A DNA stretch of 47,304 nt. Origin: an uncultured Marinoscillum sp. (lineage in GTDB: Bacteria > Bacteroidota > Bacteroidia > Cytophagales > Cyclobacteriaceae). The position numbers and the translations under genes were made by a program. Every line of letters starts with the position of its first letter. The first letter of the stretch is position 1. The notes beneath the pieces were generated by a model. The model did no database searches, had not been told where the DNA came from, and saw only the letters and a program-made list of their open reading frames with translations. This document shows positions 1-8,338 of the stretch, piece by piece. The stretch spans positions 1 to 47,304 of the forward strand of contig CACLDR010000011.1 in NCBI GenBank assembly GCA_902605755.1. The letters run 5' to 3'.

Positions 1-562
1 GAGAAACTTCCTCTGGATACCACACGCTCTGATCGTGTTTCCTTTTTATATCTTCTTTTTCTTGATCTGAAACCAATTTCCATTTGGTAAAAGTATAGTC
101 ACCAGGTAGCTGATGACCTCCATGAAAAACGGGGAATGCCTGTTCAACCAAAGATTGACATATTCTCATATTAAATTCGGGCTGTTTCCATTTTGTTTTT
201 TGTAACAATTTTTCGAGTATAAACAATGATTTCCAATGTGACCTAAACTGTAACTCTAACCTTTCAAATCCTTCTTTTTTCAAATTTTCTTCTAATGCAA
301 TTAAAAGTCTAAAACCCAATTTATTATTTGCATGATCAGGTTTCACCCTCAATGACATAATTCTAAAATCTTTTAAATTCATATCAGATAGACCTAAAAT
401 CATACCTACCGGCACATTATTTTTAGAAACTACAACACCCTTAAAATTCTTCTGGATACGTTCCCCCTGCTTCGTGATATCAGGAAATATCAGTCCCATC
501 ATATGATCTTTTATCCATTTCAAGGATATAGCAGCGCTGTACTGAAATTTATAATCCATCAT
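1..562 (-). CDS. GNAT-family N-acetyltransferase, 3' end cut by the window edge
   Basis: An open minus-strand frame begins at the first of two adjacent ATGs (562 and 559) and runs off the left edge after 187 codons. The middle reads SLRVKPDHANNKLGFRLL followed by an ALEENLKKEGFERLEL helix/strand. This matches the acetyl-CoA-binding core of GNAT acetyltransferases: a beta strand ending in a V-x-P step, a loop replacing the classic Q/RxxGxG/A, then a helix. The substrate cannot be told. The part after about residue 125 (HGGHQLPGDYTFTKWKL) is not a typical GNAT ending, so a second domain may follow outside the window. The gene is separated from the next minus-strand gene by a terminator, so it is probably its own transcription unit. 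Confidence 0.7.
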   Translation of the reverse strand, partial: MMDYKFQYSAAISLKWIKDHMMGLIFPDITKQGERIQKNFKGVVVSKNNVPVGMILGLSDMNLKDFRIMSLRVKPDHANNKLGFRLLIALEENLKKEGFERLELQFRSHWKSLFILEKLLQKTKWKQPEFNMRICQSLVEQAFPVFHGGHQLPGDYTFTKWKLVSDQEKEDIKRKHDQSVWYPEEVS

Positions 563-657
563 TTTTTTGAATAATTATGTGAAAGCCTCGGTTACAAACA
601 AATTTTTAGACTCAAGCAATATCGATATCTAAAGTCTGAAAAAAGTATATTTTTTTC

Positions 658-688
658 AAAAAAAAAGAGATACCCTCGAGTATCTCTT
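658..688 (-). terminator. Rho-independent terminator after the VCBS/T9SS gene
   Basis: A 9-bp perfect stem (AAGAGATAC at 665-673 with GTATCTCTT at 680-688) encloses a 6-nt loop. On the minus strand it is followed directly by a run of U, seen as A at 658-666 on the plus strand. It lies 27 bases past the stop codon of the gene ending at 715, the right place to end that transcript. Confidence 0.8.
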
Positions 689-714
689 CAAGTGATAAAA
701 CGTATAGAAAAAAA

Positions 715-3336
715 CTACTTTTTAATAACTGGATGAATTATTTCACCCTGAACTGAATTTATTTTAATTAAATAAACTCCTTTTGGCATGTCAGTCATAT
801 CTACACTAAAATCTTTAGAGGTTATCTCAAAAGATTTAATATTAACTCCTGATAAGGAATAAACGCTCACATTTTTCAACGTTGCTATTTCAGATTTAAC
901 ATTTACTTTATCTGCTGTAGGATTAGGATAGAAAGAAATATTCACATTCTTATCCAGTGCTGTTAAAGAAGTAATAGTCAATGTGAAAGAAGCTTTGGCA
1001 ACATTATTATCAACATCAACAGCCTCAATAATAACTTCTATCGAACCTATATTAGCTGATGAAGGTGTTCCAACCAATTGCTGCGTTGTTCGTGTGAAAG
1101 TCAACCAAGCAGGTAATGCTGATCCATCAGCTTGCTTTGCTCTGTACTGAACAATGTCATCATTAGCATCAGTAAATAGACTACTCGCATCAAAACTATA
1201 CTCAGCTCCAACGCTTGCAGTTTGAGCATCAACACTTGCTGCCGTAGGAGCTGTAACCGTACCTGATCCTTTGAAGAACCATGAGCTACCGGAACGATCA
1301 CCCAAGAGCATATCTTGAACTCCATCTCCATTTAGATCTCCAAAAACAGGAGAAGGATTTGCAACTACTGTAATTCCTCCAAAAGGATTGAGATCTCCAC
1401 GTTTGGTAAAAGTTTGGTCGCCATTATTCATGTAATATTCAACTCGATCGTCTTTACCAATAAACATATCAAGGTCACCATCCTGATCAAGATCATATGC
1501 ATCATGCCATATCTTATTTCCACCAAGATCTTCATCATCAAAGGGTCCCGCAACCTCTGCTAAAACCCCTGCTCCATCATTTTCAAAATACTTCAGCTTC
1601 CCATCCTTATTTCCTACAAAACTGTCAAGATCCCCATCTCCATCTAAATCGATGAAAGTAATAGTTTCATTATCAACTGTTTTGTAATTTAAGAAAGGAT
1701 TCTTGGAAGTAAATGTTTCATCTGTCCAAGTACCATCTTGGGCATTTTCATAATAATGAATGATGGTATCATTTTCAGTTCCAACAAATAAATCTCCATA
1801 CATATCACCGTTCCAATCAACCCACGTAGGTGAAAAGGCTGAAGCTGTGGCGGTATCAGCACCATCAATAATATCGACTCCACCTATACTTGAGCTTACA
1901 TCATCTAATGGATTACCAGCACCAACCTTCTCCGCGAACTTTCCAGTACCATCATTTTCAAAATATGTCAAAGCATCACCTTTCGACATCACAACGTCCA
2001 AATCACCATCTTCATCAACATCCGCGATTGCTGAACCTATATTTGAATTCGTAATATCTGCTATCCCTAGATTATTGGCTGGAATCCACTTAAAAGTACC
2101 ATCTCCATTATTTTCAAAATATGTTAGTGGTCCATTCAAGAATCCCATAGGCATATCTAAGTCTCCATCTCCATCCAAATCCACAAATATTGGTGTTACA
2201 CTATCAAAACCTTCTGAATGGTAGCTCGACAAATCTGAAAATGGGTTATTTACAGTGGTGTCTTGTGCAAATGATGGTTCAGTTGCGGATCCTGTATTAA
2301 CATACATCACTATTGCCCCATCTTTGTTGCCAACATAAGCATCTAAATCACCATCACCATCAAGATCAGCAAAAGCAGGAGCCGCTTCGTCCCCTGCATC
2401 CAAATAACCATATTCTTCAATTAAATTTCCTAAGCTATCAGTTTTTTGGTAGCTAAAAGGACTACTTAATTGCCAAGAGTACTGTTCTTTTAATACTCCC
2501 TCCTCATTCTTAAAGTATCTTAATTCTCCGTTCCCCTTACCTATAACAGCATCTAAATCACCATCCGCGTCTAGATCTGCAAAAACAGGCTTTGATTTCT
2601 CGCCATCTGCAACGTAACGTCCAGTCCAAAATTTAGTAGTATCCTGACCATTATTAGTTATCGTATCTTTCATCTCTTTCTTGTAAAAGGATGTCCCTAA
2701 AAACGGATTATTCGCTGTATCGTAAGCAAACGTACCAGCTTCATTTCTAAAATAATGAATCAACCCCTTTTCTTCACCTACAAAAAGGTCGTGGTCTCCA
2801 TCCCCATCAAAATCTGCGAAAGCTGGGGCCGAATACATACCATCACTTCCTTCGTTCTTATCTAATCCGTGTGCAGTTGAATCATAAAGGTTTTTGAACA
2901 ATCCCACTATTGCGTGATCTTTGTTCCTTTTAAATTTGCCGTCGGCATTTTCATAGACAAAAGCGCCCAGTCCAGGATATCTTTCGCCAATCACCAAATC
3001 AAGATCTCCGTCACCGTCAATATCACCAAATGCGGGTGCAGAGTAATTTTCGGCATGTGCTGAACCCAAAGGTCTTTTGGTATCAAGTGCAAAACTTGTC
3101 TGGGCGCTAGACTCCATGGGAGCTAAAACCAATGCTAGTGAGGCAAGACTGCCGGCGGCGGCAAGTTTCAAAGCTCTTCCCAAATCGTTTATTCTATCAT
3201 AAAGCTTTCGCAATCTTTTTACAAAAACATCAATCCTTCTTTTATGAAAGGATAATCGTTTGGCATTATCAATTTTTCTTTGGTACTTGTTATAACGCTT
3301 AACTAGCTTGTTGTAATAAAGTATTTGTCTTTTCAT
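715..3336 (-). CDS. Secreted VCBS/FG-GAP repeat protein with T9SS type A sorting domain
   Basis: This 873-residue protein is probably exported by Sec and then carried to the cell surface by the type IX system. Residues 1-57 are strongly basic (20 Lys/Arg, 4 acidic), then comes a hydrophobic segment (58-72) and a probable cleavage site at SSA-QTS (78/79). About ten FG-GAP/VCBS repeats follow, each with a calcium-type loop such as DIDGDGDLD or DLDGDGDLD followed by a VGN/IGE strand. These repeats are expected to form a beta-propeller. Next is a cadherin-like/He_PIG Ig-type domain (about residues 695-795, ending VGTPSSANIGS...ASFTLTITS). The last 75 residues carry the T9SS sorting pattern: FYPNPTADKVNV, VYSLSGV, MPKGVYLIKI and a Lys-rich end. 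Only this ATG precedes the hydrophobic segment, so the long N-terminus looks real. The lipoprotein gene upstream is 26 bp away and probably cotranscribed. The ligand is unknown. Confidence 0.85.
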   Translation of the reverse strand: MKRQILYYNKLVKRYNKYQRKIDNAKRLSFHKRRIDVFVKRLRKLYDRINDLGRALKLAAAGSLASLALVLAPMESSAQTSFALDTKRPLGSAHAENYSAPAFGDIDGDGDLDLVIGERYPGLGAFVYENADGKFKRNKDHAIVGLFKNLYDSTAHGLDKNEGSDGMYSAPAFADFDGDGDHDLFVGEEKGLIHYFRNEAGTFAYDTANNPFLGTSFYKKEMKDTITNNGQDTTKFWTGRYVADGEKSKPVFADLDADGDLDAVIGKGNGELRYFKNEEGVLKEQYSWQLSSPFSYQKTDSLGNLIEEYGYLDAGDEAAPAFADLDGDGDLDAYVGNKDGAIVMYVNTGSATEPSFAQDTTVNNPFSDLSSYHSEGFDSVTPIFVDLDGDGDLDMPMGFLNGPLTYFENNGDGTFKWIPANNLGIADITNSNIGSAIADVDEDGDLDVVMSKGDALTYFENDGTGKFAEKVGAGNPLDDVSSSIGGVDIIDGADTATASAFSPTWVDWNGDMYGDLFVGTENDTIIHYYENAQDGTWTDETFTSKNPFLNYKTVDNETITFIDLDGDGDLDSFVGNKDGKLKYFENDGAGVLAEVAGPFDDEDLGGNKIWHDAYDLDQDGDLDMFIGKDDRVEYYMNNGDQTFTKRGDLNPFGGITVVANPSPVFGDLNGDGVQDMLLGDRSGSSWFFKGSGTVTAPTAASVDAQTASVGAEYSFDASSLFTDANDDIVQYRAKQADGSALPAWLTFTRTTQQLVGTPSSANIGSIEVIIEAVDVDNNVAKASFTLTITSLTALDKNVNISFYPNPTADKVNVKSEIATLKNVSVYSLSGVNIKSFEITSKDFSVDMTDMPKGVYLIKINSVQGEIIHPVIKK

Positions 3337-3362
3337 ATTTTCTTCGTTATAGTTTTAAGATT

Positions 3363-3815
3363 TTAAGGTGTAAAGTTGAACACATAGTCGCCAGGTAGTG
3401 CATCAATTCGTCCACCCGAATCAGCATAAGTGAAAGTAATAGTTAGACTTGTTTCACTAACAGCAATTGTCATGCTCACACCATCGTCTCTTGTCAACGT
3501 ATTTAAGTCTGATCCAAAAGTAAATGAGCCCGAGGAAGGCCAGACTGGATCATAACTTCCGTTTGTAGAATAAGTTTTATCCTCCTTCAGCGTAAGCACG
3601 AGGCCACTGAAGTTTGTAGTCGCATCGGCACCATCTAAGGTAGTGCTGGACATTGTCCAAGCAGACGCAGACAAAGTTTCAAGTTGCTTCTCTTCTTCTG
3701 TTTGCTCAACAGGATCGTCAGTGACCGCGGCAGCATCGTCATCGTCTCCACAACTCATCAACATCAGCGCGGAGAGAGAGAAAGTAAAAAAAACAAATTT
3801 TTTAAGGTATTTCAT
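3363..3815 (-). CDS. Small surface lipoprotein, lipocalin-like, function unknown
   Basis: The 150-residue product starts with a type II signal peptide ending in the lipobox LMSC, then GDDDD. An acidic run just after the lipidated Cys resembles the lipoprotein export signal that sends Bacteroidota lipoproteins to the outer face of the outer membrane. The remainder reads like the small lipocalin-type lipoproteins of this phylum: SAWTMSSTTLDG at the start of the barrel, LTLKEDKTYSTNGSY, a SGSFTFG strand and L-T-R-D-D-G turns. The specific family was not recognised with certainty. It lies 26 bp upstream of the VCBS/T9SS gene in the same direction, so the two may act together at the cell surface. 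Confidence 0.7.
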   Translation of the reverse strand: MKYLKKFVFFTFSLSALMLMSCGDDDDAAAVTDDPVEQTEEEKQLETLSASAWTMSSTTLDGADATTNFSGLVLTLKEDKTYSTNGSYDPVWPSSGSFTFGSDLNTLTRDDGVSMTIAVSETSLTITFTYADSGGRIDALPGDYVFNFTP

Positions 3816-3999
3816 ATAAAGTTTTCGTTTGTTCGTTTAATTAATGTTTCGAAAGCTTTGTAACTATTTATTCGTTTGGTTAACAAAAGCTATTCGACAA
3901 TATAACGAAAAAAATATGTCAATCCCCCAAAAATCTAAAATAGTTATATAACAACATATATAACCTTTGAATTCTAGTAAGTTTATTTATCTATAAATA

Positions 4000-4560
4000 T
4001 TAACTTACTCTGGTTGTTATATCTCGAAAATAAGGTTCAAGATCCAAAAATATTTTTTTAGTTGCTATTCTTAGTTGATTTTCTATTGTTTTAGGGGTCA
4101 AACCTAGGATTCTGGCAGCCTCTTTATATGAACGCCCCTTATTTCTGACTAGTTCAAAAATAGATTTACATCGAAGTGGTAATTTTTTTATAGATAACTC
4201 AATCAACACTTTGAGCTCATCAAGCTCGTAGATTTGATCAGGGCCCATTTCATAATGATTCAACATTTGCTCATCTAACGAAATAAAATGTTTGTTCCCT
4301 CTCTTTCTGATATGATCTAAACATAGGTTTTTAGTGCAAACAAAGAGATAGGATTCTAACTTTACTATTGGGGGAGAATTTTTTCTATTTTTCCAAAGTT
4401 TGAGAAATACGTCTTCAACAATTTCCTCTGCAAGACCTTGATCTTTTACAATGCTAAACGCAGTGGTATAAACCCATTTCGAATGCATATTAAACAACTC
4501 CTCTAATGCACTTTCGTCTTCTTTCTCGTTAATTCGTCGCAAAAGTAAATTATTAATCAT
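4000..4560 (-). CDS. ECF sigma-70 factor (Bacteroidota type)
   Basis: The 186-residue product has the two helical regions of extracytoplasmic function sigma factors. Region 2 spans about residues 18-85 (ALEELFNMHSKWVYTTAF, then GLAEEIVEDVFLKLWKNR, the -10 recognition helix, then YLFVCTKNLCLDHIRKR). Region 4 spans about 125-175 (LPLRCKSIFELVRNKGRSY, then a helix-turn-helix EAARILGLTPKTIENQL). Length and motifs fit the Bacteroidota RNA polymerase sigma-70 factor group. These are usually encoded beside a FecR-type anti-sigma factor and a SusC/D pair, but none is present here. The nearest downstream genes are the lipoprotein and the VCBS/T9SS protein, a possible regulon that is only inferred from position. 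The targets are unknown. Confidence 0.9.
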   Translation of the reverse strand: MINNLLLRRINEKEDESALEELFNMHSKWVYTTAFSIVKDQGLAEEIVEDVFLKLWKNRKNSPPIVKLESYLFVCTKNLCLDHIRKRGNKHFISLDEQMLNHYEMGPDQIYELDELKVLIELSIKKLPLRCKSIFELVRNKGRSYKEAARILGLTPKTIENQLRIATKKIFLDLEPYFRDITTRVS

Positions 4561-5000
4561 GGTGAACTGGTATGTTTTAATAACAAAATGTTTGAGAAGC
4601 TAATTAAAAAAGTTGAAATAAAACAACTTATTATAGAATTTCTACTAAATTCATCGCATGCAGATCGAAAAATATTAAAATATTTGCAAAGAGCCCCTTA
4701 ATGATCTTATTTTTTATTCCAATGTTTTATCGAAGACATTATTTGTTTTATCGAAGACATTATTTACTTTGATACATCAATATTTTCCATATCTCTTCCT
4801 TACAATTCATAGTGAGATATTATTAAAATTGTAATTCAAATTGATTAATTGGCGAAATAAACCGAAATACTTCTTAAAATATTAAAATATGACAAGACTA
4901 AAGTAATAAAAAAATACGCTCTATTAGTTTTATTGTCTTTCAAATTAAACCTACCTTTTTTTGAAAAAAATCAATTAAAGAACAATTTGTTTTTCAAATA
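4561..5000. other. 440-bp AT-rich intergenic region with a tandem repeat
   Basis: No convincing gene is seen between the sigma factor start and the AlbA_2 gene end. It holds the upstream region of the sigma factor and the downstream region of the VWA-ATPase-AlbA_2 operon. The notable element is the 21-bp tandem repeat at 4724-4765, listed separately. No perfect TAnnTTTG box was found on the minus strand here. Confidence 0.6.
4724..4765. repeat. Perfect 21-bp tandem duplication
   Basis: Two head-to-tail copies of a 21-bp unit (GTTTTATCGAAGACATTATT plus T) occupy 4724-4744 and 4745-4765 with no mismatch. They lie about 165-205 bp upstream of the sigma factor start. The repeat may be a replication-slippage duplication or a paired regulatory site. 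Confidence 0.9.
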
Positions 5001-5645
5001 TTAGGCTAAAAAAATGAACTTATCCTCTTTTTCATTTGGAATAACTTTCAACACGTTGTTTATAGTGAGTTTAATGAGTATTTGAGAAGCTAACTGCTTA
5101 TCAATATTACTAATGGTGCAAAAAGTATTAACTGTAACTTCCTCATGATTTCCAAGATAATTTAAAAGCATTTTTTCATTTTCACCATATTCAAAAGAGG
5201 TCGAAGCCTCTCTCAAAGATAATTTTAAAATTTGTCTCATTTCTCGACTCGCTTGGATGGATCTATCCTTAAGTCTCACAAAGGAGCGACCTCGCTTGTG
5301 AAAAGGTTTTAAAAAAGCATAGTAGGGTTTCTTTTCTCCAGATTCAAATTGATAATGAAGTATCGCTCTTTTATCATCTTTAGGTATGATTTGGTATTTA
5401 TATTTAATTTTGGGCCTACACAACTCTAGCATCGCTCTCTCCATAACATAATGGGCTTCTTCAGCATCTTTTAGGCCAATAATGCTGCCATCATCGTCAA
5501 CACCTATAAACAAATGCCCCCCCTTTGAATTTGAAAAAGCAACAACTTCTCTGATAATCCTGTCGGGATGATTTGCTTTAAGCTTAAATTCAATTCTTTG
5601 GCCCTCCCCTTTTGCAATCAACTTTTGGACCTCTGTGAGTGTCAT
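5001..5645 (-). CDS. AlbA_2 (Schlafen-like) domain protein with C-terminal winged helix
   Basis: Residues about 10-125 form an AlbA_2 domain: GEGQRIEFKLKANHPDRI with the conserved E-x-K-x start, then VVAFSNSKGGHLFIGVDDDG and the GL turn (residues 36-58). Family members are linked to nucleic acid or nucleotide binding and are often annotated as putative DNA-binding transcriptional regulators. After an Arg-rich basic segment (FHKRGRSFVRLKDRSIQASREMRQ, in two parts about residues 115-140), residues about 155-205 look like a winged helix (EVTVNTFCTISNIDKQLASQ). At 214 residues it is short for the family. It is the third gene of the operon, 12 bp after the ATPase. A regulatory or nucleic-acid adaptor role for the ATPase/VWA pair is inference. 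Confidence 0.75.
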   Translation of the reverse strand: MTLTEVQKLIAKGEGQRIEFKLKANHPDRIIREVVAFSNSKGGHLFIGVDDDGSIIGLKDAEEAHYVMERAMLELCRPKIKYKYQIIPKDDKRAILHYQFESGEKKPYYAFLKPFHKRGRSFVRLKDRSIQASREMRQILKLSLREASTSFEYGENEKMLLNYLGNHEEVTVNTFCTISNIDKQLASQILIKLTINNVLKVIPNEKEDKFIFLA

Positions 5646-5657
5646 GTCTGCTGTATT

Positions 5658-7166
5658 TTAACTATCTTCTGGACTATGATCTTCAATATCAAGCATGCTA
5701 CTAATCAAGTCTTTGAACTGAAATCCCTCATCGAGGATGTGCTTACTCAGCACACTGTATTCTGCTAATCCGTGTAAAGCCAACTCCATTAAAAATAGCC
5801 GATAATCCTCCGATTCCTGACCATACCTTTTATTAACTAAATCAGCTAACCCTGGTATACCTTTTAGGCAGGAACTATATTCCGAATCACTTGCGTCTAA
5901 TGTTAAATCTACTAAATTACCTTTTCCGAACCATTCTGAAATAGCTTGATATGGACTCTTTTTTTTATTTTTCCTGATCTCCTCGGGATCTGGAAAAAAA
6001 TTTACAAATTGAGCTCTTATGGACTTACTGATCAAATTGGCAGCTACAATACCTGGGCCCTCTTGCTCTCCCTCATAGACCAGTTCTACTTTACCTGTTA
6101 TCCCTGGAATTACCCCGACAAAATCAGTCACTCGTATTGTTGTCTTTTCCATCCCATTCTTGATCATTCTTCGCTCAGCCGCACTGATTAAATTTTCATA
6201 AGCAGAAATAGTCAGTCTTGCTGACACACCACTCTTTGCATCGATATACTCACTTTCACGGGCTTCAAAAGCAATCTGTTCAACTAAATCCTTTACCAAA
6301 TCAAAAGACTTTACTGCTTGCTTTTGTTCTGACTCCAATCGTGCTTCTTGCTGGGTTATTTTCTTACCTACATCTATTCTTTTTGGATAATGAGTTATGA
6401 TCTGGCTATCAATTCTGTCTTTTAAAGGTGTAACTATACTCCCTCTGTTAGTATAATCTTCCGGATTTGCAGTAAATACAAATTGAACATCCAAGGGCAA
6501 TCGCAACTTGAACCCTCTTATTTGAATATCCCCCTCTTGAAGAATATTGAACAGAGCTACTTGAATTCGAGCCTGTAAATCTGGAAGCTCGTTGATCACA
6601 AAAATAGACCTATTAGAGCGTGGAATTAAACCGTAATGAATGACTCTCTGATCTGAATAAGAAAGCTTCAAACTAGCGGCCTTGATAGGATCAACATCCC
6701 CGATAATATCGGCGATAGATACGTCAGGAGTAGCTAATTTTTCAGTGTACCGCTCATTTCTATTCAACCAGGAGATTGCCGTATTATCACCCTCATCTCT
6801 TAGCTTACTCAAAGCGTAATGGGAAATCGGTCTAAGTGGATCATCATTGAGTTCTGACCCTTGGACAATAGGTATCCATTCGTCAAGTAAAAATAACATC
6901 ATCCGAGCTATTCGGGTTTTGGCTTGTCCCCGAAGTCCGAGAAAATTAATATTGTGTTGGGCCAAAATTGCCCTTTCAATATCTGGAATTACCGTATGTT
7001 CATAGCCCCATATCCCCTTAAAAACTGAATCTCCATTTTTTAAAGATTTTAACAAATTTTTTCTCAGCTCTTCTTTAATACCAATCGAAGCATAACCTGC
7101 CGCCTTCAACTCTTTTAATGTTTTAATCGATAGTAATTTTTTTTCTGATAGATCGTAATAGGTCAT
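5658..7166 (-). CDS. MoxR/magnesium-chelatase-like AAA+ ATPase with atypical Walker motifs
   Basis: The 502-residue product has the layout of ChlI/MoxR-type AAA+ ATPases. The Walker A region is GLRGQAKT (77-84), with Ala where GxxxxGK[ST] has Gly. A long insert (about 95-180) follows. The Walker B strand is SIFVINELPDL, with Asn-Glu (192-193) instead of Asp-Glu. Sensor 1 is FVFTANPEDY (N234), and R251 in PLKDRIDSQI is the likely arginine finger. The C-terminal part (about 290-500) is a helical lid plus an unassigned tail. Such ATPases work with VWA proteins to load metals or remodel protein complexes. The VWA partner lies 5 bp upstream and the AlbA_2 gene 12 bp downstream. The substrate is unknown; similar Bacteroidota genes are often loosely labelled magnesium chelatase, but no chelatase pathway genes are visible here. 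Confidence 0.8.
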   Translation of the reverse strand: MTYYDLSEKKLLSIKTLKELKAAGYASIGIKEELRKNLLKSLKNGDSVFKGIWGYEHTVIPDIERAILAQHNINFLGLRGQAKTRIARMMLFLLDEWIPIVQGSELNDDPLRPISHYALSKLRDEGDNTAISWLNRNERYTEKLATPDVSIADIIGDVDPIKAASLKLSYSDQRVIHYGLIPRSNRSIFVINELPDLQARIQVALFNILQEGDIQIRGFKLRLPLDVQFVFTANPEDYTNRGSIVTPLKDRIDSQIITHYPKRIDVGKKITQQEARLESEQKQAVKSFDLVKDLVEQIAFEARESEYIDAKSGVSARLTISAYENLISAAERRMIKNGMEKTTIRVTDFVGVIPGITGKVELVYEGEQEGPGIVAANLISKSIRAQFVNFFPDPEEIRKNKKKSPYQAISEWFGKGNLVDLTLDASDSEYSSCLKGIPGLADLVNKRYGQESEDYRLFLMELALHGLAEYSVLSKHILDEGFQFKDLISSMLDIEDHSPEDS

Positions 7167-7171
7167 ATGAA

Positions 7172-8269
7172 CTAGAAATTTTTTCTTCGGTTATTTTTAT
7201 AGTCTTGAAAAATAAGATGTCCCAGACCTTCTAAGTTACTATAATAGGCGTTGCCATTATTTATTTTTGTAAACTCTTGTACAAACTGCTTTAAGTAAGG
7301 GTCTGAAGCAATCATAAAAGTAGTAATAGGTATCTGGTTTCTTCTACACTGTGCCGCTAAGTTGAAAGTTTTATTCATTATTTTAGGATCTAAACCAAAA
7401 CTATTTTTATAATATTTAATACCCACCTTCATACATGTTGGTTTACCATCAGTAATCATGAAAATTTGTTTATTTTTATTTTTTTTACGCTTAAGAATAT
7501 CTGTTGCAAGCTCCAAACCCGCGATCGTATTAGTATGATAAGGACCCACTTGTAGAAAAGGTAAGTCTTTGATTTCGATTTGCCATGCATCATTACCAAA
7601 TACAAGAATGTCAAGAGTATCTTTGGGATATTTTTGGGTAATTAACTCTGCTAAAGCCATGGCTACCTTTTTGGCGGGCGTGATCCGATCTTCACCATAT
7701 AAAATCATGGAATGGCTGATGTCTATCATTAAAACTGTTGAAGTTTGTGCCTTGAAATCTTTATATTGAATTTCTAAATCTCGCTCCGTCAATCTGAAGT
7801 CTTCAGCACCATTATTAATCTGTGCATTTTTTAAGCTTTCGGTCAATGCAATTTGGTCTAATGGGTCTCCAAACTGAAATCCACGGTAATCGGTAGTATT
7901 CTCATCTCCATGACCAAAATGAGGGGTTTTATGATCTCCTTTAGCCCCTTTTTTAAGTTTTCCAAAAATTTCTTTCAATGCATTTTTTCTTATTTTTTGT
8001 TCCGATTTAGGGGAAGCCTCAAAAACACCATCTTTGTTACTCGCCTTAATATAACCTTGGTCTTTTAAATCATCAACAAAATTTCCTATACCATAGTCAT
8101 TAGAAAGTAGATTGTATTGTCGATCTAAATTATTCAGCCAATTGATTGTCTCTGTGGTATCTCCCCCAGTAATAACCATCAATTGCAAAAAAATATCTAA
8201 AAGGCTTTCAAATGACCCTTTTTGAGGTATTTTTTCAGGTATATATGTAGTAAACCTATATCCAATCAT
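7172..8269 (-). CDS. VWA-domain protein (BchD/CoxE-like partner of the AAA ATPase)
   Basis: The 365-residue product has a helical, charged N-terminal half (1-175) and a C-terminal von Willebrand A domain. The metal-ion-dependent adhesion site is complete: DISHS (183-187, DxSxS), T248 in HTNTIAG, and D274 in MITDGKPT. There is no signal peptide, so it should be cytoplasmic. This gene leads the operon, only 5 bp before the ATPase. MoxR/VWA pairs usually act as a chaperone-like or metal-insertion complex in which the VWA protein binds the client. The stretch about 100-130 is Lys/Gly/His-rich (KKGAKGDHKTPHFGHGDE) and might bind metal or be a flexible linker. Confidence 0.85.
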   Translation of the reverse strand: MIGYRFTTYIPEKIPQKGSFESLLDIFLQLMVITGGDTTETINWLNNLDRQYNLLSNDYGIGNFVDDLKDQGYIKASNKDGVFEASPKSEQKIRKNALKEIFGKLKKGAKGDHKTPHFGHGDENTTDYRGFQFGDPLDQIALTESLKNAQINNGAEDFRLTERDLEIQYKDFKAQTSTVLMIDISHSMILYGEDRITPAKKVAMALAELITQKYPKDTLDILVFGNDAWQIEIKDLPFLQVGPYHTNTIAGLELATDILKRKKNKNKQIFMITDGKPTCMKVGIKYYKNSFGLDPKIMNKTFNLAAQCRRNQIPITTFMIASDPYLKQFVQEFTKINNGNAYYSNLEGLGHLIFQDYKNNRRKNF

Positions 8270-8338
8270 ATTATACTCTTTTTATTTAAAAACATTTATT
8301 GACCCAAATAAATTTCATTTACAAAAAATAATGAAAAA

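Noticed and set aside
1760-2224. 154-codon plus-strand frame opposite the VCBS gene
   Set aside because: It lies within the antisense of the repeat-rich coding region; its Ser/Pro-rich repeats are mirror images of the DGDGD codons on the real strand.
5658-8269. Magnesium chelatase (ChlI/ChlD) for chlorophyll or cobalamin synthesis
   Set aside because: No tetrapyrrole genes are nearby and the Walker motifs differ; only the general MoxR/chelatase-like fold with a VWA partner is supported.
8270-8338. ATTTATT/AATAAAT hairpin between the VWA and bshA genes
   Set aside because: A 7-bp all-AT stem is too weak and common in this DNA to call a terminator.
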